From: Tunicatimonas pelagia | Lineage (GTDB): Bacteria; Bacteroidota; Bacteroidia; Cytophagales; Cyclobacteriaceae | Direction of reading: 5' to 3' | Assembly: GCF_030506325.1 (NCBI RefSeq) | Contig: NZ_CP120683.1 | Coordinates: 1,054,001-1,118,000, forward strand | DNA length: 64,000 nt | In this document: positions 55,685 to 64,000 of the stretch, one piece after another | Layout of the letters: every line of letters begins with the position of its first letter | How positions within the stretch are numbered: position 1 is the stretch's first letter | Notes under the pieces: model-generated | Told to the model about the DNA's origin: nothing | The model's database searches: none | Seen by the model: only the letters and a program-made list of their open reading frames with translations | Position numbers and translations under genes: made by a program

Positions 55685-58600
55685 ATGAAATTTTCTATCC
55701 AGCTCTTTTTCATTGCTATTGTTTGGTTCAGTACTATTGCAGCTACTCGGGCACAAAATTTACCGGTTGAACGCCGTTACGTCTGCGTAGGCCAAACTTC
55801 CTCCTCATTCATTGACTACGAGCACTTTGTACCACCCAGCTCTGATAATATCACTGCCAAATGCAAAACAAAGGTGAAAGCCATTCTTAACAATGATGAT
55901 GCTTTTCCTGATTTTCCGGATGGAGCTCCTTTCATTCAAGATGGGTACCACGTTTTTCGCAACACCGAAGGAATCGACTACTTTCAAATTGACCTGGACT
56001 GGACACCCGGTTGGACCGGTACGGTAACAGTGACCATACAGTATAGGAAGCAAGAACCTAATACGTTTGATCCTACCCAGGATTGCAGAAATGATGGTGA
56101 CTGGACTGACCTTGTGAATTACGTCATTACCCGGGGTTCGTTGATCCCGGATGGGGAGCTGGAAGGCCCGGCGGTGATCGGTTCGGCAACGGGCAGTGCT
56201 ACACTGGACCTAAGCTATGCCCCTTCGGAGGAGTACGGTAGTAGCTTGTCTTCCATGCTATTCTACGCGAGCTATCAGGGGGGCAGCCCCGTACAGCTCG
56301 GCACAGCGGTGGCTTCCAACAATACTTTCTCCCTCACCACATCCATTGACGGCTTTGGCGAGTACGCCATCACTACCCAGTTGGTAGACGACTGCGGGGA
56401 ACTGCTAACCGGCCCGGCCAAAACAGTTTTCGTCCGCCCCTCCTGCTACGAGGATCCTACCCCTGTACTACGGGTGAGTGGGCCCGGCGTAGTGGAGTTT
56501 CCGGAAGGCTTCCGCGTGGAACCGGGGCAGGAATACACCATTGTGGCCCAAGGCAGTACCGACTTTGATGAGCACTTCTCCCTGGAAGACGACGGGGGGG
56601 ATCGGCTCAACCTCTACCGCGACGGCGGGGCCTGGAAGTTTACCACCAGCGACGACTGGGGCAGCTACCGGATTGTGCCGACCACCGATACGGTACGGGC
56701 GACTTTCTGTAGCGTACCCGACCCTTTGCGGGTGTTTGTGGGGGGCAATGATACGACCATTGCCCAGCCCTGCCCCATGGTGCTACCCGAAGACTTGAAC
56801 GTGGCCTTTGGGCAAGCAGCCGATAGTGACCCGGATAATTTGGTGCTAAAGCATTTCTCAGCCACCATCCGCAGTCAGACCCAAATTGTGGTTAAACCCG
56901 GTATCATCCTCAGTGAAGGGGCCGAGCTGGTGCTGGACTACGTACCGGCCGATAGCGTCACTGGCCCGGACGGTTCCCGCTACTTTGTCAATACCACCCG
57001 CTACAACGACTTTGGAGAGGTCGTGGCCGAAGGACGGGTGTACCTGGATGGCAGTGGGCGCAGCCACCAGCGGCAGGCCAAGAACCTGGCTCAAGGGGTG
57101 ACCTTGGCGACCGCTACGCTCTACGATGAATACGGCCGTCCGACGGTACAAACGCTGGCGGCCCCCGTTTCGGGCTTGCCCCAGGCTGGCGAAGATAGCG
57201 ATTGTACCCGTGCGCCCTTTCCTGACCAGGCCCTGACCTTTGGCTACGCCGAGGGCTTTGTCTCGGATGCAGCAGGCAACCCCATCACGCAAGCCCCGGC
57301 TTTGAGCGGAAGTGGGGTTGACCCCATGAGCCTGGGTACTTCGGAAGGAACCCTGGGTTGGTACTACAGTACCCAGAACGGTACGACCACGAAAGATAGT
57401 ATCCGGCGAATGCAGGAGGTGGGAGTGCCCATTACGACAACCCCCTACACCCGGATGCAGTACCGCGCGGACGGTGAAGTACAACGGGTAAGCCAGCCCG
57501 GTGACCCCTTCCGGCTAGGTGGGGCCCGCGTAGCCCAGCAGGACAAAGCCCCGGTCGCCGGAGGGGATGCTACGCTGGCTAGCTACTTGGCCCTACGGGC
57601 AGCATTTTCTTTGCCCCCGGTCGGCAACGTGAGCGGTAACTATTTTACCCGAACGGCGACCGGGGTGGACGGGAAGCGGAGCCAGACCTACTACGACCGG
57701 GCCGGACGGGCTTTGGTTCGGCACTATTTCGGTACGCAGGGCACCCCTATTACGACCAGCTACACCATCTACGATCTGGTGGGGCGGGTTATTGCGGTGG
57801 TTTCCCCGAAGGGGGTAGCACAATATGCAACCGGAACGCCGTTGGCGGACCTGGAACTGACCCGCTACTTTTACAATAGTAAAGGGCAAGTCACGGCGGT
57901 GGAAGAACCCGAAACCGGCCGTACTGAGTACCTCTACCGCCAAGATGGCCAAATCCGCTTTTCCCAGAATGCCGGGCAGCGGGAGACCGGGGCGTTCTCC
58001 TACACCCACTACGATCACCTGGCCCGCCCGGTAGAAAGCGGGGAGTACCGGGGTGGGCCGGCTTTTGGTAGTGCCACCCTGCAAGGTACGCTGGAAAGCA
58101 TTGCCTCGGACGGAGGGCTATCGGGTGGAACACGCCATGACTGGCAACGCACCTACTACGATACGCCCCCGAATAACATCCCGGGGGGGCGAAGCCCAGC
58201 CTTTGTGCGCGGACGGATTGCCTACCAGACCTTTACCAGCGGCGATTCCATGGCCCCTACCGTCACCACGTACTACAGCTACGACGAGCGGGGGCGTTTG
58301 ACCTGGGCGGTCAAGGATATTGCCGGGCTAGGAACCAAGACTATTGATTACACCTACCACCCCAGCGGGGGGCTGCGGGATGTGGCCTACCAACGGAATG
58401 CGCCCGAAGAGGCGTTCTTCCACTACTACACCTACAACGGCAACGCCCGGCTGCAACAGGTCTACACCAGCCGGAAAGCCCCTGACTACAACGCCCGGGG
58501 CGAGATCACCAACCTCTCGGACTTTAGCGTGCAGGGCACCTACGACTATTACCGGCACGGCCCCCGCAAGCGTACCGAGTTGGGCCAGCACCGCCAAGGC

Positions 58601-61246
58601 CTCGACTACACCTACACCGCCCAGGGCTGGCTAAAGGGCATCAACTCCTCCGTACCGACGGCTGACCCCGGCAATGACGGGCAGGGCAATGGGGTACGCC
58701 CCGACTTGTTTGGCACCACCCTGCATTACTTTGCGGGGGACTACCAGGGCAGCGGGCTGACCACCCCCGAGGTGCTACTGCCCAACGCCCCCGAGCAGTT
58801 TAGCGGGACCCTACAGGCCAGCAGTTGGCACAATGCCAATGAACCCGGCACGACCCACAGCTACGCCTACCAGTATGACCAACGCGACCAGCTCACCCAA
58901 GCTGACTTTGGTACGGCGGACGGCAGTAGTGGGGCTGCCCACCGGGTGACCATCGGCGGCTACGATGCCCACGGTAACCTGGGGCAACTCACCCGCAAGG
59001 GGGATGTAGGCCAAGCACTGGCCGACTACACCTACCAGTACCAGGGCAACCAGCTCACCCAAGTAAGCCAGGGCGGACAAGCCGCCCTGACCTACCAGCA
59101 CAACGCTTTGGGGCAGTTGGAACAGCAAACCGAAGAGGGGCAAACGGTCTACTACACCTACGATGCCTTCCGAAGGATGAGTGGGGTGTACGCCAATGAG
59201 GGCCGTACCCAAGCCGTGGCCACCTTTACCTACGATGAGCGGGGGCAGCGCTTGAGCAAGACTGCGTTTGATGAAGCAGGACAAGCAACCTTCCGCACCT
59301 GGTACGTGTACGGGCCCGATGGGCGGTTGCTCAGCCTCTACGCGGATAACCTAGCCGATGAACTGCCCGCCGCCCCCTACGAAGTACCCCTCTACGGGGC
59401 CGGACGACTCGGGCAGTACCGTCCCCTAGAAAACACCTACTACCACGAGGTGCAGGACCACCTGGGCAGTGTGCGCGCCGTCATTGGTGGCGATACCACC
59501 TATACCTTCTTGGCGACCGCCGAAACCCCGCGGCAAACACTGGAAGAAACCTACTTCACCCCCATCCAGCGTAAGCCCGTACCGCCCCACCTGAACCATA
59601 CGCCCGAAACAGTGGTAAGCGGGGCCGATCAGGCCATGCGCATCAACAATGACCAGATTGACCCGGATGAACCCCGCCAGCCCCTGGGCACCGCCCTGAT
59701 GCGGCAAGTGTACCCCGGCGATACGCTCCGGGCCGAAGTGTTTGCCAAGTACGAGCACTTTCAGGGCAATGACCGCGACGGCCTGGCCATTGCCCTGACC
59801 AGTTACCTTGCTGGGGCCTTTGGGCTACCTGCCACGGGGGAAGGGGCCTTTCTCGCCGAAGGGGAAGGCGACCTAATTGGGGTAATCAGGGCTGCGGTAC
59901 TGGACTTGCCCCCCGAGGTACCCCAGGCCGGGTTGGGCTACCTGCTCTTTGACCACAACCTGGACGTACTTACCCAAGGCTGGGTCAACGTCAGCCAACA
60001 GGCCCAGGTGCAGGGCGAGGATGCCCTCAGCCAACCCTTTGAACGCTTAGCACTAGAGCCGATTCTCGTTGAGCAAACCGGCTTTATCTACTTCTTTGTG
60101 GCCAACTACGATAAACGTAACATCACCGTCTTTCTGGATGATTTGAAAGTCACTCACCAGACGACCGATGTGGTCTATGCCGCCGACTACTACCCCCACG
60201 GGGAAGTGATGGACGGAAGAAAACTGGAACAGGCCACCTACCGCTACGGCTACCAAGGGGCTTTTGCCGAACAAGATGATGAGACCGGGCTAGCCAGCTT
60301 TCAACTCAGACAATACGATAGTAGAATCGGACGATGGACTACGCCCGATCCTTACAACCAGTACTGGTCACCCTACCTGGGCATGGGCAATGCCCCTAAT
60401 ATGATGATTGACCCGGATGGTGGGTTTGCTAAGGGACCTTCGTTGTGGACGCGGCTGAAAGCCTGGATTAGCGGGGGAAACATCTCCAACTCGGGTAGGT
60501 TTGTCTTTGACGCGGGTCGTTCTATTAGTTGGAAGAAGATTGGCTTACAAGCTCTAAAAACAGCGGGCACACTGGCTTCTTCTAATGCCTGGCGGTTGAA
60601 TGCACCTGCCTTCGAGCTGGAACCACTGACCAAAAAACGGTTGCGAGAACTAGGTGGTAATATTGGCATTCCAACAGGTGATATGCCTTTTGAGCTAGAA
60701 CTAGGTTACACTTTTGAAGGTCATGCCCGACATACACTTAACCTGGGACCAGAAGGGGGGAATATTGATACACCCGAAAGATTAGCTAGAGGTGGACGGC
60801 CTCAAACACGCCCCGATGCACTAAGAGGAGTAGCCGAATTTGGTTCTGGTACCAAATACTACCATTCTAGCTCTATCTTTGAGATGAAAGCCTATAAAAA
60901 AACTAATAACATTACTCTTTCCACTAGTGAATATCAGGTCCTAGGTTTACTAGAAATTGCTGAAAATAGCCCAGCTGGTCAAGATGATAAGGCAGTCCTT
61001 ACCTTTATTACTCCATTTGGAGTGTCTATTGGCCAGGATGTTATAGACGAAGCTAGTGGAAGAGGGGTAGCTTTATACCAAATAGTTGCTTTTGAATTGA
61101 TCTTACAAGGAGAAAGAACCGGGCAAATTGGTTATTTTGCCCCTCAGCCCGTGAGTAACCCTGACCCGTTGAGTCGCGTTCAATTACATGGAATCGGGGC
61201 TTGGTCAGGACAGTACCCATTAGATCATTTTGGAATAGGACGATGA
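55685..61246 (+). CDS. RHS-repeat polymorphic toxin with PD-(D/E)xK-like C-terminal tip
   Basis: The protein has 1853 residues. A Sec signal ends near TRAQN (residue 24). Beta-sandwich domains are followed by a DUF6443-like start (VYLDGSGRSHQRQAKNLAQG), then YD repeats at about residues 640-1200 (YYDRAGRALVRHYFG; TYHPSGGLRDVAYQRNA). A jelly-roll insertion (residues about 1305-1490) leads into the RHS core (ETGLASFQLRQYDSRIGRWT, then YWSPYLGMGNAPNMMIDPDG), ending at DPDG, residues 1576-1579. The following 274-residue tip is AT-rich, unlike the GC-rich core. It contains R1709-P1710-D1711 and E1733-M-K1735, the PD-(D/E)xK nuclease pattern. The next gene overlaps its stop (ATGA). Confidence 0.9.
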   Translation: MKFSIQLFFIAIVWFSTIAATRAQNLPVERRYVCVGQTSSSFIDYEHFVPPSSDNITAKCKTKVKAILNNDDAFPDFPDGAPFIQDGYHVFRNTEGIDYFQIDLDWTPGWTGTVTVTIQYRKQEPNTFDPTQDCRNDGDWTDLVNYVITRGSLIPDGELEGPAVIGSATGSATLDLSYAPSEEYGSSLSSMLFYASYQGGSPVQLGTAVASNNTFSLTTSIDGFGEYAITTQLVDDCGELLTGPAKTVFVRPSCYEDPTPVLRVSGPGVVEFPEGFRVEPGQEYTIVAQGSTDFDEHFSLEDDGGDRLNLYRDGGAWKFTTSDDWGSYRIVPTTDTVRATFCSVPDPLRVFVGGNDTTIAQPCPMVLPEDLNVAFGQAADSDPDNLVLKHFSATIRSQTQIVVKPGIILSEGAELVLDYVPADSVTGPDGSRYFVNTTRYNDFGEVVAEGRVYLDGSGRSHQRQAKNLAQGVTLATATLYDEYGRPTVQTLAAPVSGLPQAGEDSDCTRAPFPDQALTFGYAEGFVSDAAGNPITQAPALSGSGVDPMSLGTSEGTLGWYYSTQNGTTTKDSIRRMQEVGVPITTTPYTRMQYRADGEVQRVSQPGDPFRLGGARVAQQDKAPVAGGDATLASYLALRAAFSLPPVGNVSGNYFTRTATGVDGKRSQTYYDRAGRALVRHYFGTQGTPITTSYTIYDLVGRVIAVVSPKGVAQYATGTPLADLELTRYFYNSKGQVTAVEEPETGRTEYLYRQDGQIRFSQNAGQRETGAFSYTHYDHLARPVESGEYRGGPAFGSATLQGTLESIASDGGLSGGTRHDWQRTYYDTPPNNIPGGRSPAFVRGRIAYQTFTSGDSMAPTVTTYYSYDERGRLTWAVKDIAGLGTKTIDYTYHPSGGLRDVAYQRNAPEEAFFHYYTYNGNARLQQVYTSRKAPDYNARGEITNLSDFSVQGTYDYYRHGPRKRTELGQHRQGLDYTYTAQGWLKGINSSVPTADPGNDGQGNGVRPDLFGTTLHYFAGDYQGSGLTTPEVLLPNAPEQFSGTLQASSWHNANEPGTTHSYAYQYDQRDQLTQADFGTADGSSGAAHRVTIGGYDAHGNLGQLTRKGDVGQALADYTYQYQGNQLTQVSQGGQAALTYQHNALGQLEQQTEEGQTVYYTYDAFRRMSGVYANEGRTQAVATFTYDERGQRLSKTAFDEAGQATFRTWYVYGPDGRLLSLYADNLADELPAAPYEVPLYGAGRLGQYRPLENTYYHEVQDHLGSVRAVIGGDTTYTFLATAETPRQTLEETYFTPIQRKPVPPHLNHTPETVVSGADQAMRINNDQIDPDEPRQPLGTALMRQVYPGDTLRAEVFAKYEHFQGNDRDGLAIALTSYLAGAFGLPATGEGAFLAEGEGDLIGVIRAAVLDLPPEVPQAGLGYLLFDHNLDVLTQGWVNVSQQAQVQGEDALSQPFERLALEPILVEQTGFIYFFVANYDKRNITVFLDDLKVTHQTTDVVYAADYYPHGEVMDGRKLEQATYRYGYQGAFAEQDDETGLASFQLRQYDSRIGRWTTPDPYNQYWSPYLGMGNAPNMMIDPDGGFAKGPSLWTRLKAWISGGNISNSGRFVFDAGRSISWKKIGLQALKTAGTLASSNAWRLNAPAFELEPLTKKRLRELGGNIGIPTGDMPFELELGYTFEGHARHTLNLGPEGGNIDTPERLARGGRPQTRPDALRGVAEFGSGTKYYHSSSIFEMKAYKKTNNITLSTSEYQVLGLLEIAENSPAGQDDKAVLTFITPFGVSIGQDVIDEASGRGVALYQIVAFELILQGERTGQIGYFAPQPVSNPDPLSRVQLHGIGAWSGQYPLDHFGIGR
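59765..60421 (+). repeat. RHS core segment, first copy of a 657-bp duplication
   Basis: This part of the RHS gene, from the jelly-roll insertion to DPDG, is repeated at 62100-62756 without insertion or deletion. The last 320 bp are nearly identical; the first 170 bp are more diverged. Sequence after each copy is unrelated, so the copies mark the exchange point for toxin tips. Confidence 0.9.
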
Positions 61247-62073
61247 ACTATCTAGTTGTTTTTCTTTTAATTTGCTTTGTTATGAGTCAACCCCCAAAAG
61301 CACAACCTTCCCATCAATTTTACGCAAGTAATGATCGAGATAGTTTGATAGCTAATCATGGAAGGGTAATTACTGAAAGTGAGATGAGCAACTTGCTAAA
61401 AGCTAACAAACATTTTCTATCAGAGGCATATGTAAAGCAGCTTAACCTCAAGGAAGCATATTATTTAAGCAAGAATCGTACTAATACTTTAATAGCTGTA
61501 TCACCGAGTGGAAATGCTAAATCTTTCAGTTATGAAGAGCTTAAAAGCATTTTAAGACAATCTTACGCTCATCAACCTTTAGACGAAAAATTTATTGCCG
61601 CCGTACCCGATTTGGTGAAAGAACTTTCCGAAAAGTTGGCAATTCCGCTCGCTCACTTGGATAGCAGTATGGAAAGCTTGCATAAAGTAGATACTGCTTT
61701 TAGAAAGGCTTACTACCAGGATAAAGAAAGTGTATTGGAGCGTAATATTCTACTCCCTTTGGGGGCTTATCTCGGCCAAGTCATGATCAAAGAGACCGAT
61801 GGATATTGGAAGGTTGAACGAGAAGATACAGGTTACGAGAAATCTAAAGTTCTTATAGTAGGCCAAGATGGTAAGACCTACGATCCCATTATACCGCTTG
61901 CTTCCGAGCTAGGCGTATTGAGTGAGTGGAGTGTTGAGAACTATTTCCGGGTGTTTGCCCTAGCCCGAGCCCTCCTATACCCCACTGAACTGAAAAGTGT
62001 AGACTACGATCAGATTCCCCCCGAAATGCTACACCGTCCCTTGACGCCACCGTCTAAAAACGAGCCAGAATAG
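61243..62073 (+). CDS. Small exported protein, candidate immunity protein for the RHS tip
   Basis: The start is set at the ATG at 61243, which overlaps the RHS stop as ATGA and gives a signal peptide (MNYLVVFLLICFVMSQPPKA); an in-frame ATG at 61201 would bury that signal. The product is 276 residues. The helical N-terminal half gives way to a segment NILLPLGAYLGQVMIKETDG, then YWKVERED and PIIPLASELGVLSEWSVENY. This resembles DUF3806-like small proteins often found with contact toxins; the resemblance is by eye only. It directly follows the variable tip, so an immunity role is the standard expectation. An exported immunity protein is odd for a cytoplasmic nuclease. Confidence 0.7.
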   Translation: MNYLVVFLLICFVMSQPPKAQPSHQFYASNDRDSLIANHGRVITESEMSNLLKANKHFLSEAYVKQLNLKEAYYLSKNRTNTLIAVSPSGNAKSFSYEELKSILRQSYAHQPLDEKFIAAVPDLVKELSEKLAIPLAHLDSSMESLHKVDTAFRKAYYQDKESVLERNILLPLGAYLGQVMIKETDGYWKVEREDTGYEKSKVLIVGQDGKTYDPIIPLASELGVLSEWSVENYFRVFALARALLYPTELKSVDYDQIPPEMLHRPLTPPSKNEPE

Positions 62074-62099
62074 TAAAAGTAGGTTAGATTTCCTCGAGT

Positions 62100-62756
62100 G
62101 GCAGAGACCGCGACGGGCTGGCTATTGCCCTGACCAGTTACCTTGCTGGGGCCTTTGGGCTGCCCGCTACAGGGGAAGGGGCGTTTCTCGCCGAAGCGGA
62201 AGGCGACCTGATCGGACTGATCGGCACCGCCGTGTGGGACCAGCCCAAGCATGTGCCTCAGGCCGGACTGGGCTACCTGCTGTTCGACCATAACCTGGAC
62301 GTGCTAAACCAGGGCTGGGTCAACGTCAGCCAACAGGCCCAGGTGCAGGGCGAGGATGCCCTCAGCCAACCCTTTGAACGGCTGGCCCTGGACGAGATCG
62401 TCATTGAACAAACCGGCTTTATCTACTTCTTCGTGGCCAACTACGATAAACGTAACATCACCGTCTTTCTGGATGATCTGCAAGTGACCCACCAGACAAC
62501 GGACGTGGTCTATGCCGCCGACTACTACCCCCACGGGGAAGTGATGGACGGAAGAAAACTGGAACAGGCCAGCTACCGCTACGGTTACCAGGGAGCGTTT
62601 GCTGAGCAGGATGATGAGACCGGACTAGCCAGCTTTCAGTTGCGGCAGTATGACTCCCGCATTGGACGATGGACTACGCCCGATCCCTACAACCAATACT
62701 GGAGTCCGTACCTCGGCATGGGCAATGCGCCCAATATGATGATCGATCCCGATGGG
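62100..62756 (+). repeat. RHS core segment, second copy of the 657-bp duplication
   Basis: This copy starts abruptly at 62100, 13 bp after an in-frame TAG (62085-62087) and without a start codon or upstream RHS sequence. It ends at DPDG (62745-62756), then changes to the M23-type tip. Equal length with 59765-60421 allows replacement of the main tip by homologous recombination. Confidence 0.9.
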
Positions 62757-63533
62757 GAATGGTCGGGGGCGTTCTCCAGTCCCTTTATTCGCTATGGGGC
62801 TTTTGCGGCCGGAGGGGCTATAGCGGGAGCAGGGGTAGCGGCTGCGCTCGGGAAAGACCCCAAACGGGGAGCCTTAATCGGGGCGGGGGTAGGACTTTTA
62901 GTAGCCGGGGGTTTGTCGATAGACTGGAACAACGTGGACATCTCTTCCAACACCGTAGCCCGGCTTACCAGTAGGGCTATGACGCTGGGCAATACGGCTC
63001 GTACCATCGCAAGGGAAAACCGGCTACCTGATGATCCTGGGCTTCCCACTAGTGAACTGAATGAACTGCCCTCTGACCGTCGTTGGCAAAACAGTGACTA
63101 TATCCTTCCCTTTGAGGATGCGGTGGTCTCTTCTGATTGGGGACCGCGAGGGTTTGGCATTCATAATGGGTCAGATATTGTGCGTACTGACCGAAATAAT
63201 ACAGCGGGTACACCTATACGTTCAGTCTCGGATGGTACTGTTGTCCGGCTAATACAAGAGTTAGATGGGCAGAAAGCAGGCATCCGAGTACGCATACAAG
63301 ATGAAAATGGCCTTCAGTTCAATTATTTTCACATGCAAGGTGGCTCAAATGACCACTTACGGTTAGGCCAACAAGTCAATCAAGGGGATGTCATTGGTAG
63401 GGTTGGCGGCTCAGGTTACTATGATCTTAATAGTTTTACGCCCCATTTACACTATGAGATATGGAATGCGAACAATCAACGCATCAGTCCTTATGCCCTT
63501 CATCCTGAATTAATCCCCCTACCTAGAAGATAA
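62100..63533 (+). pseudogene. Orphan RHS C-terminal cassette with M23 (LytM) metallopeptidase tip
   Basis: The frame is open from 62088 to the stop at 63531-63533. It has no proper start (only an internal GTG at 62232) and no N-terminal RHS body, so it is a displaced tip rather than a complete toxin. After the RHS core come a Gly/Ala-rich hydrophobic stretch (AAGGAIAGAGVAAALG; GAGVGLLVAGGLS) that could cross a membrane and a linker. A complete peptidase M23 domain follows, with HNGSD (His at 63162, Asp at 63174), FHM (His at 63330) and HLHYE (63444-63452), so all zinc ligands and the catalytic His are present. A tip of this type would cut peptidoglycan cross-links. It would become active if recombined onto the main RHS gene. 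Confidence 0.85.
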
Positions 63534-63545
63534 AAATACCACGTT

Positions 63546-64000
63546 ATGAGAACTATTTTCTTTATCGCTATATGTTTTTTTAGTTGCCAAGATAGCCGAC
63601 AAGCTGGAGAGGGCAAGCACTCAAGGGGCAACCAAGATACGGTTTCGGTTAGCCAGTTAGAACCACAACGAACCAGTAGAGTGGTTTCTGTCATTGATAC
63701 CATCGATTTTGAGAGCTTGCAAGTATCGGACACCATTTATGATGACAAATTTTCTATTGCCCCGCTTGGCTTAAATACAAAACCAAGAACAGCAATCCCT
63801 TATCAAGATATAGTTACCTCTTCTTTTCGGTTAGATAGTCTCTTTATGAAAAGTTCCATCGATCCGGAAGTTGAGCATAAAATTATAAGGTTATATACAG
63901 ATCAATCGTTGCTAATTTTTCTGAGAGGACTAAGCGGTAAAATTGTACTTGACCGCGGAGTGATCTTTGATAGCAGTGTGAAGCTGGCTAATGGTATCCA
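63546..64000 (+). CDS. Partial lipoprotein, candidate immunity protein for the M23 tip
   Basis: An ATG 12 bp after the orphan cassette opens a frame that continues to the window edge (151 codons visible). It starts with a lipoprotein signal whose Cys is residue 14 (AICFFSC). The remainder is hydrophilic with a beta-rich pattern (SRVVSVIDTIDFESLQVSDT; SLLIFLRGLSGKIVLD). I do not recognise the family. Placement right after the toxin tip and delivery to the periplasm fit immunity to a peptidoglycan-cutting enzyme. Confidence 0.65.
   Translation, partial: MRTIFFIAICFFSCQDSRQAGEGKHSRGNQDTVSVSQLEPQRTSRVVSVIDTIDFESLQVSDTIYDDKFSIAPLGLNTKPRTAIPYQDIVTSSFRLDSLFMKSSIDPEVEHKIIRLYTDQSLLIFLRGLSGKIVLDRGVIFDSSVKLANGI

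Noticed and set aside
56858-57484. Long open frame on the minus strand inside the RHS gene
   Set aside because: It lies within a strongly supported plus-strand gene. The GC-rich sequence lacks stops on the other strand, and the translation resembles no protein family. Similar frames at 57593-58084 and 58811-59284 were rejected for the same reason.

Overview
The window looks like a chromosomal stretch from a Bacteroidota bacterium, most likely an environmental or marine member of the Cytophagales. The signs are four SusC/SusD-type components repeated as three complete SusC/SusD pairs, glycoside hydrolases with lipoprotein, Sec or Tat signals, an ECF sigma/FecR pair beside an STN-type TonB receptor, and Bacteroidota-style TAnnTTG promoter elements. 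I see no rRNA, tRNA or CRISPR array. The genus assignment is inference only.

Region 1 (1-12345) starts with the N-terminal part of a leftward exported propeller protein. It then has a rightward glycan-use cluster: a GH109-like oxidoreductase, SusC, SusD, a strong hairpin terminator, an FG-GAP/ASPIC lipoprotein and a DUF3472 plus F5/8-type-C lipoprotein. A TRIC-type channel gene (12433-13095) follows.

Region 2 (13288-35410) is a carbohydrate and sugar-acid utilisation island with two FadR-type GntR regulators. It holds SusC/SusD (leftward), GH43, an SSS symporter, a Tat-exported TIM-barrel-like protein, an esterase, GH3, an SDR and a DegT-type aminotransferase. A tightly overlapped operon of a sialidase-like lipoprotein, a DapA/NanA-like lyase, a D-2-hydroxyacid dehydrogenase and an enolase-superfamily dehydratase closes it. 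Near-identical operator-like palindromes precede two of the operons. The island also carries decay: an enolase-superfamily remnant, the C-terminus of a TRAP permease (DctM), a frameshifted fragment before GH3, and a 285-bp MITE-like element with a perfect 9-bp target duplication sitting exactly on the GH3 stop codon.

Region 3 (35502-44333) is a leftward operon with its own cell-surface signalling: ECF sigma, FecR, STN-SusC, SusD and a GH63/trehalase-like glycosidase.

Region 4 (44334-49717) is a mostly non-coding, eroded segment. It contains a frameshifted leftward pseudogene, an Asp-rich lipoprotein and an intact IS (1438 bp, 15-bp terminal inverted repeats, DDE transposase).

Region 5 (49718-64000) is the most striking part, a polymorphic-toxin locus. 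It has an exported leucine-rich-repeat protein and a two-protein (split) RHS/YD-repeat shell. The second RHS protein ends, after the DPDG core motif, in an AT-rich tip with a PD-(D/E)xK-like nuclease signature. An overlapping exported protein follows (candidate immunity). Then comes a start-less 657-bp second copy of the RHS core joined to a different tip, a complete M23 (LytM) peptidase, and then another lipoprotein (candidate immunity) that runs off the window. This is a main toxin plus an orphan tip cassette, arranged for tip exchange by recombination.
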